Assembly: GCF_000264905.1 (NCBI RefSeq)
Contig: NW_006763134.1
Location: 1,755,626-1,819,625 of the forward strand
Length of the DNA: 64,000 nt
Direction of reading: 5' to 3'
Source of the DNA: Stereum hirsutum FP-91666 SS1
Lineage: Eukaryota > Basidiomycota > Agaricomycetes > Russulales > Stereaceae
The notes beneath the pieces were generated by a model. That model did no database searches. It was not told where the DNA came from and saw nothing but the letters and a program-made list of their open reading frames with translations. Below, one piece after another: positions 33,480 through 46,191 of the stretch. Positions within the stretch are counted from its first letter, which is position 1. Each line of letters opens with the position of its first letter. The position numbers were made by a program, and so were the translations under genes.

Positions 33480-34974
33480 TCAATGAATGCTCAGGCCTGC
33501 AACATCAGGGACCTCCTGACGCTTCCTTTGCTCCGCCTCTTTCGACTCCTCTTCCGAAAGCAGAACAAAATTGCGTTTCATTAACTTGAAAGGCGCGCCC
33601 TGCGGGATACCGCGCTTCTTCGATTCTTCTGGGTCTGTTATTTTCTCCAAGTCCTATCCATCCATGTTAGACGTCTATAGCGGGAGAAGGGATCGAGAGA
33701 ACGGAACAGAACTTACGATGAGGAGTGATTTCTTCGGTGCAAACACGCAGTCCGAAGCCGCCCACTTGTCTCCGGTGGGGTAAAGCTGAGTAGTTAATGA
33801 ACGATATCCTGGCACTTGGAACGAGAAATGGACGTGCGCTGCACGCATATTGTGTCGATTCCAGACCTTGAGCAGTGTCCCAATAGGACCCTATCCGGTC
33901 ATTGCCATCGTTAGCGCAAGCGAGCATACGAACATGTGAGATGAGGTTCATGGAATTATAAGCAAAGAAGTGCGTGAATTGTAGACTTACCTTCTCAGGG
34001 ATAGGATAGGGTGAAGGGGCGACACCTCTGAAGAAAAAATTGCCCGCAGAGTCTGTTCGGAAACGACCCCTTCCGTTGGGCTTGTCGCGTACATCGTGTT
34101 GGATATCATAGATTCCTGCGGGTAACGTGTCAGAGAAAGTGTGATGGTGATAATGAGAAGCGAACCTTCATCGTCGGTTTCCCATGTCTCGACAACAACG
34201 TTCTGGAGTGGTTTGCCATCCGTGTTCGTTACCTGTCCCTCAACATAAAGATACTCGGACTCTCCAATCCCGTCCTTGTCGTCAATAATAGACCCTCCGT
34301 TTGGAACTAACAAAACCGAACAAGGAGCCTGTCAGCAAAACGTATACGGGCATAATCGTGAGACGAATAACACACTATCCGGGGCATCCGGAGTGAATGC
34401 AGGCCCTTCAAGACAGCTCTCCGTTGCATTCTTCAGCGGCGGGTTATTCATGGTGTCCACCAACGCTGAAACGCCGAACACATCCGACAACAGGATGAAC
34501 TCGTTCCCGACCTTGCTGGACTGGGCGCCTGCTTCAGTCAAGAACTGGATTCCTGCCTGCCATTCCTCTGCAGTCACCCTGTGCCAGGCGAACGACGAGC
34601 GTCAAGGATAGTGCGTCAAGGGGAACGGAGACAGACGAACTTTGTTTCGAGGAGAAACTGATGAAGGTGTCGTGTGAGACCGCCCAGGACTTCTCGCATT
34701 CGGCTGAGAATGTAATCCAGCGTCAACGATATTTTTGCGCTCCGAAGATGAGACGATACTCACGAGTCTGGGACGAGTTCCGTGATCCTGAGAAGGTTGG
34801 CCGTCACGACCTCCGGTCTTTCGGGAAACTGAGAGCAACGACGGTTTCAAAGTCAGTCAGTCAGTCAGAAGAACGTATGTGGTCGATGTTCAAGGAAGGA
34901 GTATTCGTAGAACGTACCGGAAGGTCTATATTTGGGGGTGGGATACCGTTAGACTCGAATCTTGCTCCGGACAT
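33480..34974 (-). CDS. intradiol ring-cleavage dioxygenase (catechol/hydroxyquinol 1,2-dioxygenase type)
   Basis: It opens catechol or hydroxyquinol between the two hydroxyls using non-haem Fe(III), feeding aromatic carbon into the beta-ketoadipate route. The start at 34974 gives MSGARFESNGIPPP. PERPEVVTANLLRITELVPD, VTAEEWQAGIQFLTEAGAQS and EFILLSDVFGVSALVDTMNN form the helical N-terminal linker domain that marks the 1,2-dioxygenases rather than protocatechuate enzymes. The catalytic barrel shows LYVEGQVTNTDGKPLQNVVV, VETWETDDEG, YDIQHDVRDKPNGRGRFRTD, GVAPSPYPIPEGPIGTLLKV (first Tyr ligand region) and WNRHNMRAAHVHFSFQVPGY with the two ligand His. It ends VPDVAGLSIH, stop 33480-33482. About 330 residues, seven or so introns, no signal peptide. 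Confidence 0.9.
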
Positions 34975-35065
34975 GGTGGATAGGGGCTTGAATCGAGGTC
35001 TGGGAAGAGAGAACGGGGGAGTGGGCAAGACAAAGAAGAAGACCTTGCGGAAGGAAGCTTCAGCT

Positions 35066-35072
35066 TATATAT
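35066..35072 (-). promoter_or_regulatory. TATA box of the dioxygenase gene
   Basis: TATATAT lies about 92 bases upstream of the start codon at 34974. Confidence 0.4.
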
Positions 35073-36473
35073 GGTGGAGAAAAAAGGCTGCCGTTGCCGA
35101 TCAATGGCAATTATGTCTGAGAGAGCGTCCAGAATGCTAATTGTCATCGCGAAGTCGAAAAGTACGGACAGATCTAGAAACTCCGTTTCGGGCCTCCAGC
35201 TTCCAGGAACAAGACCTTCGTGACGAGCTTTGAAGGTCAGAAGACGAGAGGACGACCACTCGGCACAAGCTGACCAGAGCAGGCCAATAATTGGAGCGGT
35301 GATTATCCAAAGTGTGTTGGATAGATTGTCGAACGGCACGATTGCAACTATCTGCGCCTGGTCTATGGTTATGGTTACCCGTGATTAGATCGCGAGTTGC
35401 AAAGGGCACGATGTGATAGGCTTTTCGGAGAACTCTTCGGAAAGCACGCTGATGTCACTGACCACCATCTGCACCTTGAACACAATCTGGATTCCAAAGG
35501 CTGACTACTATGTAAATGACAGTCAAGGTATCGTTTTGGTGGCCCTGTTAGGGAATACCTGTCGGGACTCCCGAGGTCAGGTGCTACGCATTACTATGCA
35601 CTGGCACAACGGCGGGTTAGTATCAATCGATCTCACCACAGTGTTAGTTTACAGTAAGCCTTATCTGCCGGGACTTCCGACATCATGCCCACAAAGCGTC
35701 TGTTTACTAATTGTCAAGCTGCCTGTCCATATACGTGAGAAAACCTTGACTGTTGTTTCGCAAACAGGTCAACGTATCTAGCGGAAGGATGACAGCACTT
35801 GCTTTACGCTACATACCACCAGTCTGACCGATCTTTAAGATCAAAAAGACTAGAAAGTGTCTAGAGGAAACTATAGACGTCAGAAAGTATCGTTGCAGTC
35901 GCGCTGTACTCGCATGTTCTGGTCGGCGTTGTTGTACATACACAATGAGTCGTACAAGCACGCCACTGCAAGGACGCACAATCGCTTCAATCACGCACCG
36001 CGACTGATGGAAAATCGTGATTTATATCGAGTAAGCTCGAACCAAGGGGGAAACATTATGTACATTATTCAGGAAGTACATTGCCAAGCTCATAACCCGA
36101 CGCAACAAGACCAGATGCCGGAAGACACAACGGTCATTGGGATCCTCGAGAGGATACGATAGTCGAACATGAGCTTCGTAATGAGCTACTTGAATAAAGC
36201 TACGTAAAGTAGGTGAGTGCTAGGAAGGGTAGAAGGAGCGTGGATTTTCGTGCGTGATTATACCGTAAAAGAGTCCATGATGCTCAGAAACTGAAAGCCC
36301 GGATGAGATGCGATGAGGATGGTGAAAGGTGTCGCAGACGAGAGGAAGTGGTATCGCCGGAAAACGGAATATGCTCTTACAAGTAGTACACAACTTTTCT
36401 GATCTTCTGCAATGCAACCCCTTTGAAACGCCGATGAAGTGCGTGTATCTACTCTATGTAGAACTAACTTTTC
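35073..36473. other. gene-poor stretch
   Basis: 1.4 kb with the upstream region of the dioxygenase and the 3' side of WW-family copy A. No coding homology, no transposon ends or obvious repeats were found. Confidence 0.4.
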
Positions 36474-38277
36474 TTAGACTGGAGAGTCGTTGACACGAGC
36501 TTCTTCGACATCCTCATTGCGGACGCGAGGCCACAATGTCCTCCGGATTGCGTACGCCACAGACCCGACAACGACGGCGCCGAAGGCCGCAACGAAGGGG
36601 TTGACGAAGAGGCAAAGCAAGAGCAAGCACTGGAGAGCGAAAATGTTGGCAGACCACATGAGGAGAGCTTTCGGGATACTGAAGACGGTAGCGATGGCCG
36701 CAAAACCATATTGCGTCCTGTGCGATTTGAGGAAGTCGGACTGAGGTAATAGTTTTGCGATTAGGAGGTGCGAATCGGCAAAAGACACGAAGTAGACGTA
36801 CAGCATCAACAGATGAGAACTTTGACAAGCTGTCGGTGTATTGAGACAAGACCAAGCCCATCAGAACACCGCCTGCGCAAAGGGCCACACAGGCGACCGA
36901 GACGACGGGCATAGGAGCAAGGGGAACCATCAACAGAGCCGCGAGCAGCAAAGCAAATGTCTTTTGTTTCTGATCAGCCAGCGTAAGTATAACCAGGGTA
37001 GGCGTGTCGACGTACCCATTGCGTTGAGGTCCTGTACTCAGCGGACACTTCCTTGACAAACTTTTCCCATTGAGAGAGATAGAGAATATTGTCCACATAG
37101 AGATCATCGAGCTGTGACCGGTATGTTTCAGGAACGCCGAATAGCACCCGTGAGAGTGCTCGGTGGACAAAGCTCGACTTCGTTGGCATAGCCTCCAAAA
37201 TCGGCTGTGTTCTTGACAACCGGCAGACCTCCTCTCCGTAGTGGATTTGGTGTCTGTGTAGAGCGATGACACCCCATATCCGTGCGACAAAGCAAGTGAT
37301 CCGAGCGTCCGAGATGCGATCTAGCAGGATAAGAAGTCCTATGTCAGTACCGAACAAGCGCCATTGCTGAAGGATCCAGAATGCGAACCTCGGCTCTCAC
37401 GCAACAACTGAAGGAAGGTGGCGCATTCCTCTGCCGTGTACGGAAAAGTAGAGTTGTCCGATGTCAGTTGATCTACAGCTGTGGGTGAGTTATGCGGTTC
37501 CCAAGACAGACACATCCGGAAAGCTGACCTGCGCGAGCATGGAACATGATGTTAATGAGATCGTCGACCTCAGACAATGAAGCCCCTTGCCCATGACACG
37601 GGAATTGCTCTACATGACTCCAGTAATTCTCCTCTATTGCGTGCTCTGCGAGAACAATCGAGAAAAATGGGGGCCGAGCGTCAGTGATTGGCATTGTCTA
37701 TGTAATAAGCGAAAGCACTCACGAAGATGGGACGCAGACACCGATTCGGGAAGACCGACGGCCGCCGTGTGCAAGTCATCGAGCCAAAAAACGGAGTGCT
37801 TTGAATGGTCGATGAAATAGTACTGCAACGTCCCCTCTGTCTCGCCCAAGTTCATCCAAATTTCTACGGACGCCGTGAGATAGATCCCGAGGTCAACGAT
37901 CCGAGCCTCGATCAGCGCCGTCCAGGCAGAAATCTCATCTCCGACTTTCTGGATGGAAATGCAGGCCTCGGTGACCACGACCGGTTGCGTGGATCGCGCA
38001 AAATATATTTGCCCTTCTGGATGGACAAAGGCTCTCCAATTGGGGAGCAAATATGCAGGCGCGAGTTTCAGCTTCTCATTCATCGGTGACAAAATCATCC
38101 GTGGCGTGGGGGTGACCCTAGAGCAAGATACTTAATGAGAGGATCTAAACCAAAAAAAAACTTAAATAAGACTCACTTCGTGGATTGGTCATAACGAGCA
38201 GTGTGCGATGGCAGGCTTGGACACAAACCGTCATAGGATATCTTGTTGGGTAGTTTGTGTTCAAGAACTGAGCTCAT
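36474..38277 (-). CDS. WW-like membrane protein family, copy A (short, diverged)
   Basis: Function unknown. The start at 38277 gives MSSVLEHKLPNKISYDGLCP. LLPNWRAFVHPEGQIYF (about 38020) matches the first half of a WW domain, but the second Trp and the closing Pro are missing. YYFIDHSKHSVFWLDDL (about 37790) matches the YYxDHxxxxxxW half of a second WW-like unit. NYWSHVEQFPCHG and FPYTAEECATFLQLLRES follow, then YVDNILYLSQWEKFVKEVSA, two hydrophobic blocks (FALLLAALLMVPLAPMPVVS and CVALCAGGVLMGLVLS), and FAAIATVFSIPKALLMWS plus LLLLCLFVNPFVAAFGAVVV near the C-terminus. It ends VNDSPV, TAA 36474-36476. It has the same module order as copies B-D, but lacks their 300-residue Ser/Pro N-terminus and the TVLLNANV motif. 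A TATA box lies about 80 bases upstream. Confidence 0.75.
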
Positions 38278-38357
38278 GTTGGTATGACCGAGAAGTTGTA
38301 GAAGGCGTGTGAGGAGGGAGGGCGAGATGGGAGCGGGAAAGAGACTGAAGGCAGCCT

Positions 38358-38363
38358 TATATA
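38358..38363 (-). promoter_or_regulatory. TATA box of WW-family copy A
   Basis: TATATA about 81 bases upstream of the start codon at 38277, in the 426-bp gap shared with the divergent small gene. Confidence 0.4.
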
Positions 38364-38703
38364 CGTCGTGACGGGCCCGGGAATGAAAGAAAGAAGGAAG
38401 GCCTGTCATCGACCCATGGCACTGTTCCTTGTGTACACAGGTTGTTGGGCGGCACTGCCGCTCCACAGCCGAAACCTCAAATTTGAAATTAATGACTTCC
38501 CCAGATGACCCGTTTCCCCACGCATGGAAACAAAATATTTCTTTCAGGCTTTTTGGCTCCGCTCCGGATCCGGCACCCCGGCATGTCCCCACAGCGCGTC
38601 CTCTGCGTCCAAAGCAGCCGTTGTACGACCATCAGATAGCAGACCAGGTCGGGCTCTGCACACCATCTTCGAATATACAGTCATACACAACACATAGAAT
38701 ACA

Positions 38704-39162
38704 ATGTCGTCCAACACGGACCAACAGCACACCGGCGATGACAGCGGAAGGTCAGTTTTTCGTCTGAATGAGCATCTAGAAATTCAAGTTCCGTCAGCGG
38801 GTCATATGTGAACTCAGCTTTACGCCATTGTCTTGTTCCTCAGTCCGAGCACTGCAACTGATCCTCCCCAAGAGCATGGGGAGCAAACCCAACCAGCTCC
38901 AAGCCAGCCAGATGCTCAGTGAGTATTGTCTTCGAGGCCCAGACAGACCCCGATTTTTCCTGACCGGTTCCTCTCCATTTTAGAAAACCTTCCGGCGACG
39001 CGTAGGTGGTAGCTCTTATGCACCCGGCACACTAATCGTCATGCCCTTTGTCCTTGTCATTGTAGTCCTCAGTTCCCCTTCAGGCCCAGGGGCCCTCCCA
39101 AAAAACCTGTTGTGAAGGGTAAGAAGAAGGAACCGGAGGAAGAGGAAGAGGGAGCTGAATAA
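38704..39162 (+). CDS. 78-residue Pro-rich, charged small protein (four exons)
   Basis: Function unknown. Four small exons splice in one frame: 38704-38750, 38844-38918, 38984-39001 and 39066-39162, total 237 nt, with GT..AG at every junction and branch points such as CTGACC. The product starts MSSNTDQQHTGDDSGS and has a Gln/Pro-rich middle (EHGEQTQPAPSQPDAQKPSG), then FPFRPRGPPKKPVVKGKKK and an all-acidic tail (EPEEEEEGAE). It has no membrane helix and is surely disordered. The RPRGPPKKP stretch is a basic-flanked proline run of the kind bound by some WW or SH3 domains. Since it is head-to-head with a WW-like gene (427 bp between starts), a link is tempting, but that is inference. Confidence 0.68.
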
Positions 39163-42100
39163 ACAGCTCCAACGGAAGAGTGAAGAAGCAAGAACGTCCC
39201 AAACAGCTGTCTTTTCTTGTGTATTAGGATCCAGGTTTTCGATTTCCGACTGCCCGCGAGTTGTACTACGACTGTACCAGACCACTAGCCAGACTCTAGT
39301 GCTTCACGCTATTCGCTTTCCCCTGCTATTGATGCCGCCCCGATATGAACGATCATGGCCGTTGCGTATTTGACCGATGTTCAGGAATGTTTATCGGTAC
39401 AGCCTGTCTTAGATCACAGTCCAGACTATTGCTCCTATACCCTTGATTGGGTGCTGTTTCCTCTCCGCTCCTCATGCATCGGACCAGTCGGTGAGGTATT
39501 TGCTTTCCATTATATGGCTGGCCTGTTCTTAGTCTCACCAGACTCGTTGATCGTATAGTGGACTCGACTCTCCAGGGCGTGAGGAACGTGTCGAGTGCAT
39601 ATCGACTCGGATTTTACTCCCTTCTTCGCCCATCCTAGGATTTGATGCGAATGCAGATCGACATCCGAACATCCGCACATCTGTCTTAATTAGGGCGCCT
39701 GGCTATATCTTCTCAGTATTCAAACACACGACATTTTTTTTCATTCCGCATGAACTATGGAACGGAATACTTTATCTCAACCCCTCGTTGAACGCTCGCG
39801 CATCCAGCATTTCACTCTCCGGCGCTTTGAGCTCCGCCTCCGACGACTCTGTCATTGCTCTGTCAGGCACTTCTTCAAAGCGCTTCCGGAGTGGGTTGCC
39901 GAAACGAATAAAGGCCGGGCAGATCTGGACAACGTTAAAACCTTCAGTATTGTTTTGCTTCCGATGCGAGGACAACAGCTCTTGTACTGTTAAAGGGTGA
40001 AGATCACTAGAGAGTCCGAGTAAGTTCCCATCGTTTGCTATCTTAGATCTGTGACGCAACTGTACTGAGGTCTCCTGATTTGCGCGTCTCGTAACGATTC
40101 ACTGGGTGGCGGCACGGGTACTCGCTGGGGTGTACTGCATTCTTTGAGCGAGAACAAGGCCTTGTCACTGGGAACACATATAAGGATAAGGGCGGTGTGG
40201 GCTCGAGTTGCCTGTTCGAACGGACAGGTTGCATAACCGAAGGCATATTGTTCTAAGCTTTGACCGCTACAAAAACCTCCGCTTTTTTTTGTCCTTTTTA
40301 TAGGGTATTGTCTCCTAACAAGCTCATTGTCTTTCTCTAGGGGTTTTCCAATTCCAAGAGAGACACTGTGGGTTCTCCTCAATCGGTGCCACAGCGTGGC
40401 GCCCAAAAGAACTCGAGCCGGTATGTCGTCTTCATTATGACTATACAAAATTATCGTGATTAGTATCCCTCCCCTTATGATCATCTCTCCATAGGATAGG
40501 ATGCTTCTAGTCTCACCTGGCTTCTCCAATTGTCCAGAGCAGTTGGGTGCGCTCACCAAGCTATGCTTGGACCCATTGGGCCCCTATAAGCATCCAGATA
40601 TACACTGCTTTGACTAGCTTCTCCTGTTTCAAGAACAGTGTCCTCGACTCCCATTTGCTCAGGCTCTCAACTGCGATAAAGCTCCTGGGGTATAAGTCGC
40701 ACTTAAAGCGATACGGTACTGAGTAACTCATGGGGCATTCCTCAGTATCAGGTATTGACCCGCGCATTGATTTCCATCGTTTGCAGTTGGGTACACATAC
40801 TTGGGACTACTCGGGATAGCATGGGCGCAAGACTGACGAAGAAAGCTCGACGTCAGCTCGCTCCGCAAGGCTCCGAGGGGCTCTTTAGTGTCACTGGAGC
40901 TTGACTGGGGCTGCTCTGGAGCACGTCTGGGGTAGCGGGGATTTCCTCCATGAATCATCATGACAGAGTTTTGGAAAAGCTTTGAAATTATACCGTCTGT
41001 TTCTCCTCGATCCCGTCCTTGGCTCGTTTCTCCGTGGGCGGAAGTGACAGCTTCACCCCGCCACTCCGAGCCGCGCATGCCAATGCGGCTTGGCCTATAT
41101 AAGCGCTCGTCTTGTCAGATAATGGATAATGGTATTTATACCACCGCCACATCAGTCGAGTTCGGGCGTCGTCAGACGGCGCTTCGTCTCGGACCTCTGT
41201 TTCACCTATCATAGTGGGCGACGGAGTCTCTACTCGGTTCTCATATGGTGCTGATGGAAATGAATCACCTTCACCGCATCATGAAGATGGAACAACTTGT
41301 TCGTCAAACCACTGCAGCAAAATAAACAGGTAAACCAGCTCCTCTCATTGATCACGTGGGAAGAACCTTTGACTGCCTTGGCCCTTCTTACACTTCCGAC
41401 ACTGGCGGGTGGTGCATCGCGATGATAACGGGATCCCGTCAACATACTCGGAAAGTCATATGGGATACACTTAGGTACCGCCACTGTTGGGAATTTCACC
41501 TTCAGGATACCGCTGGCAGCTCGTTAAGTAGCAATTGAACAGCAATAATGCGATGAGGCTAGGCTTCTTTCCCGCGGATTTCGTGAACCACACTGTAGTC
41601 TTTCCAGAAATTTCTAGGCGGTATTGATCCTGTTTTACGATACTTCCTAGATCATTGGTGCCCGCAGGCAGGCCTGATACGCACAGGGACCGTCCTGTAC
41701 CCGTTTAGCGTTGCGGGCCACAGTCTGCGCTTTGTGTGTGGCGGGAGAAGGATGATAGAAGGTTCGGCTATTAAACTAACTTCCATTGTTCGTATTCATC
41801 CCGCCATTACTCTCTAATCTTGGTATACCCAGTCCCTCATAGCTATTTGTTCATCTCTCATTTAGGCTGTCTGTACCCGTGGTCAACAGTCCGCATTATC
41901 TGTCTGGTGAGAAATTTAAACATGTCAGGGAAGACGAAGGCAGCGTCTCTTGGTCTGGTTATCTTGGACTCATGACCATCTTTAGCTCGACCAGCTTCGC
42001 TCATTGCGTCGTTCCCGTTATTAACGTTCCCAGTATCTTACTATAAGCAACCTTATACGATACATCCAGTGTCCCTACTGGTAAGCATAGTGTAATGACG

Positions 42101-42798
42101 GGCTCTCATGAGCCGTATCTTGAGGAATTTTCAGCTCCCCCGTGTGCGTTTATAACCCGAGTTTGCTAGTGAATTCGACTACCTTCTGCATTGATCTCAC
42201 GATCTGTCTCGGTTTTGAATGATCAGAGTAGTGCCTATGTAGTGCACATGCAGCTACATGCACTCGAAGATATCTATGTTTGGTTTCGTCGGCGCCGTCA
42301 TTTCTCCATAGCGCTGAACTTGTGACGCTTTAAAATAAATGACGGGAGAAGGGCCCCGAGACTGAAGCGCGCTCTCGTTTACTATATAGGTCATTTGAAC
42401 TCGGTGTTTCGAGTACTAGGAAGAGGGTACGCAACACAGTTCTTGAGTCAACGTCGTTGATCCTTATTACCTGATGGCTATGCTATACAAACGGCCGCTT
42501 TATATCATTGTCACTGCCTGATCGCACACTACGTGTTGCACTCAGCAGCATGGGCTACTCTATGCCTGGTTCTAGTTTGCATATTTCATCGTGATCTGCT
42601 ACGGGAAACTTCCAAGCACATCAAATGACAAATAGCGAAGAATGAATTCAGTCAAAGTCAACGTAACTTTCATGGCAAGTAACCGGTACAGCAGCATGCA
42701 AACGTGAACATACATTATACATATCGAGACGAGCCTCTACCCTTGAGTCAGACATGCATATATTCACGATGAGTAGCAGTAGTGAGCTGTGTCAAGCT
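39163..42798. other. 3.6-kb gene-poor stretch between copies A and B
   Basis: No gene could be supported. Minus-strand frames at 39772-40059 (ending EMLDARAFNEGLR), 40038-40559 and 40561-40767 read partly like protein but do not join into a convincing model. They may be remains of a decayed gene. A TATATAA sequence lies at 41096-41102 on the plus strand with no gene after it. 41500-42790 holds nothing recognisable. Confidence 0.4.
39772..40767 (-). pseudogene. possible decayed gene, family unknown
   Basis: Pieces such as YRFKCDLYPRSFIAVESLSK, ARVLLGATLWHRLRRTHSVS and VVQICPAFIRFGNPLRKRFE followed by PESEMLDARAFNEGLR look protein-like on one strand and in order. Stops between them are too many for the usual short introns. 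I do not recognise a family, and chance is possible. Confidence 0.25.
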
Positions 42799-45700
42799 TT
42801 AGGGCAGCTGCTCAGCCCTCCGCCCAAACGCAAGACTCCATAAAGCTCCACGAGCATCCCCGATCGTCTCCCCCCACTCCCTCAAAGAGTCCAACCATAC
42901 GGTATAGTTGAGCTCGACGTCGAAGCGCCACGTTTTGGAGGATATGCTGAGACCAGAGAGGGCACAGCATGCGATGGCGAATAAGACAGCAGAGGAGACG
43001 ACCCCCATTGACAGGCGGGTGGCTAAGTTGCTGGCTTCGAAACAAACGATAAGAAATGATACAACGAAAGCCACCACTCTAAATGTGAAAACAACGTTGA
43101 GGACTGAGTACGTGCTACGACAATTTCATAAAGATCGAGTAGAAAACGAGTGCACTCACGCCCACATGAGAAGCGCATACGGAAGACTGTAGAGGATGGC
43201 TAATGGCTCTAGGCCGTAAATGTTGGATTTCACCGACAGCTTTAATAACCGCGCCTTTTCCAAGAGTGAAGTTTCAGTGATGACATCCACCGTAAATGTC
43301 AAAGAGTAAAAACCTCACCACTTCGCTAGAATTCTCGCGTTGAGCCATGCCGCGGTTTTGTCGGACAAGTAGGAGCCCTAGGATGATCGAACCCATGCTC
43401 GCTACGATGGACACATAACTTAAGATCTGTGCGGCTGATGCGTGCCTTGACTGCGCGACGTATTCGATCTGCAGGAACCCGACGTTGGCATTCAAGAGCA
43501 CGACACCCTACGCGATACTAATTCGTCAGCGGACTCCGGCGTAGGTGCTAACGAAGGGAACGGGACATACAAGGAGCACCATCTCCTGCCAATCCGTCAG
43601 CAGGCCATCCAGGAATGGTTTCCACCTGGAGATGTTGACGATCTCATCTGTCCATAATTTTTCTAGTTCCTCTAAGTGAACTTCGGGGGCGAAGAAAAAT
43701 ACAGGTGATAGGACCGAGATCAGAAGTGTCCTATCGCGGGAGGTGCGACGATAGACCTGCTCGAATGGTCAATAAACTAAAGAAGTTGGTAGGGATTAGA
43801 TAGCGAACCGATTGTCCTCTGTCAAGCCTAGCCTCTATACATGAAAGAACGCAGTCAATGTCAGAGCTCCCAAGGATGATCCTTAAGAACATGGCGTACC
43901 TTTCTGCCCATGAAAGTGGACGTATTTCCAGTACACTAGTGGTGCATAAGATATGGGCTCTAGTGCTTAGAGAAACGTAGAAAACTGACAGAAGAAGGAC
44001 AGCAGGCGTGCTGTGACGAATATAAGATAGGGATTGCGAGAAGGGTTCAAAGCTGGCACGAGTATCAGCACACGTCCGTGCAGGACATATTGCAGACGTA
44101 CTGTTCCCTGTCTGAAGGAGGCTAATAAAGGTCTTCATATCCTTCAGATCATAGGGCGAGGTGCTGCCTGTTGAAGTCATTGTGTCTGTGGATGGGTGAG
44201 TCAATGGAGTCGCAAAGTATATTTGACTGGTGACCACTCACCAATTGAGCACATGATAAGCAGACTCTGGAGCTCTGCGATCATATCCTCAGGAAACGCG
44301 TGAGTTCCGCAAGGGTAAAGGGCCCAGTGCGACCTAGAGGCATGGTCAGCTGTGCGATTTCATGGTGTGTGGCCTACGAGGCCTCTTACCAATAGTGGCT
44401 CTCGATCGCCAGTCCTTATGAGATCAAATGTAAGCATAGTTTCCGAGCGGTCAATGAAGAGTGACATACTCGCGTGAGACGGATTCTTCTTGCCTTCCAC
44501 CTGACTCAAGATAGCAGGACGCTCGTAGGGGTGCACCCAGAATAAGCAGCGTGAGGTATGGTCGACATAGTAGTATCTCCTGCGACGAACGAAGTCGAGG
44601 ATTAATTTGAGTACTATATCTGAAAGAGGCGAATTAGGCGCTCTTACCACAGTCTTGTACCATTGTAATGGGCTCCGACATCCAGTACAAGCTCGTACTG
44701 ATCCGATGAAATGGTCTGCTTCGTCTCGCGGAGACACTCTTCCAGATAATCCATGAAATCTTCCACCTCGATCCGTTCGATATCATCGTACATGTAGTTG
44801 TCTGTATAGACATGCTGTCGTGCGCGCGTCAGAAGGTTTGCGTTGATGAAGAGAAGACATGAGATTAGGATTAGTAGACATCACGTACCTTCTGAGGATG
44901 ACGGAAGTACAGCCCTCCTTCAGGGTGCATTACGGCCAACCACTCTCCACAGGATGCAGTCTTCCACTCCCCCGTTTCACCTTCCTTAGAACTAGCGATT
45001 ACTAATTAGTCCTGGATAGAGAACGGCAGGGTGTACGGAGACATACTGCGGCCATGTTGTTGTCATGGGCGGTATTTGCATATTTCCATCAGCGAGAGGC
45101 CTGAAAAAAACATCAGATGGCTCAAGCTGGAAGAGCGTTGAAGACATGCACGAACATCAAGTAGGTTCTCTCATACCGCCTAGTACTGTCGGGATCGAAG
45201 GGCATCACAGTACGACCTTCAGGAGGTTCGGGGTACACTTTGTTCGATGGGTCATGTTGTGAAGACGCAGCGACGGTAGCTGATCCGCTGTAGGGACTAG
45301 CAAGGGAGAGACCTCCTTCGGACGCCACAGTATGAGTCGATTGAAATGGTTGGGCCACATTATCGGTAGTAGTGGATGGGGGCGTCGACGCAGCCTCCAC
45401 GTCGATTTCAACAATAGAAGATGATGCGGAGCGTATGGAGGTAGAGCGTGGTCCAGCAATTTGAGATGCACTAGCTGAAAGAAGAGGGGGTGCAGGGGAG
45501 CGTGATTGAGGATCAGATGTCACTCCTCCTCCAAAATGCCTCGAGGGTGCGCGAGATGATATACGCGTATTGGCAGTTTTATGCACCATATTTTGAGTAG
45601 AGGTGGCAGAAAATCGGCTATCGTGCGTGCTTTCGCCGTCCTGCATATATAGCGTACCACGGGAGGCGCGAGAGCGAAAGGTTGTGTCCTGGAGAGACCG

Positions 45701-46129
45701 TGTGGTGACGGGTGTACCAGCCGAGTAGGGGCTTAATGAGTGAGTCGGGTTTGGCGTGGAAATTAGGCGGTCATCAAACGTATAACGAGGTGTTCCAGGG
45801 CTCTCTGGCCTCGCAATGGCGAGATTGGGAAGACTGTCTGTACGAGCTGAATACGGAACGAAGCTCGCACAAACGAATACTGCGTCTGCTCGACCCTGAG
45901 GCTCTTGGCTGGATATACTAACTCGTGATGGGTGCGGGTCATCCCCAAGAGCCTTTGCCTGCCCATTCATCTGATTCTGTATTTGTTTTGGTTTGCCTTC
46001 CTGGCAACGCCGGAGCAGCCAGGAGAACCAGGACAGCAATCTACGAACATCGAAAGAGAATTGACTCTTCAATCGACGCAGAACTATGAAAAGCCGCAGG
46101 ATGAGAGACGATCGTAGTAGCCCAGACAT
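42799..46129 (-). CDS. WW-like membrane protein family, copy B
   Basis: Function unknown. The start at 46129 gives an amphipathic, basic N-terminus ending LLSWFSWLLRRCQEGK. A Ser/Pro-rich region of about 290 residues follows, with motifs shared with C and D: VCASFVPYSARTDSLPNLAI, TRSLQDTTFRSRASRG, TRISSRAPSRHFGGG and PEGRTVMPFDPDSTRRYER. Then come SCGEWLAVMHPEGGLYFRHP (first WW-like module), YYYVDHTSRCLFWVHPYERP (second), YWSHWALYPCGTHAFPED, SPYDLKDMKTFISLLQTG, a helix ending in WTDE..WKPF..WQEMVL, the membrane segment GVVLLNANVGFLQIEYV to ILSYVSIVASMGSIILGLLL, and a last one, VAFVVSFLIVCFEASNLATR with GVVSSAVLFAIACCALSG. It ends GRRAEQLP at 42799. About ten introns, three or four predicted membrane helices. 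A TATA box is 55 bases upstream. Confidence 0.78.
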
Positions 46130-46183
46130 AGAGATGGAGAGACAGGGACCACCCTGGCTAGATCACCGACGCCAAACATCACG

Positions 46184-46191
46184 TATATATA
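46184..46191 (-). promoter_or_regulatory. TATA box of WW-family copy B
   Basis: TATATATA about 55 bases upstream of the start codon at 46129. Confidence 0.45.
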
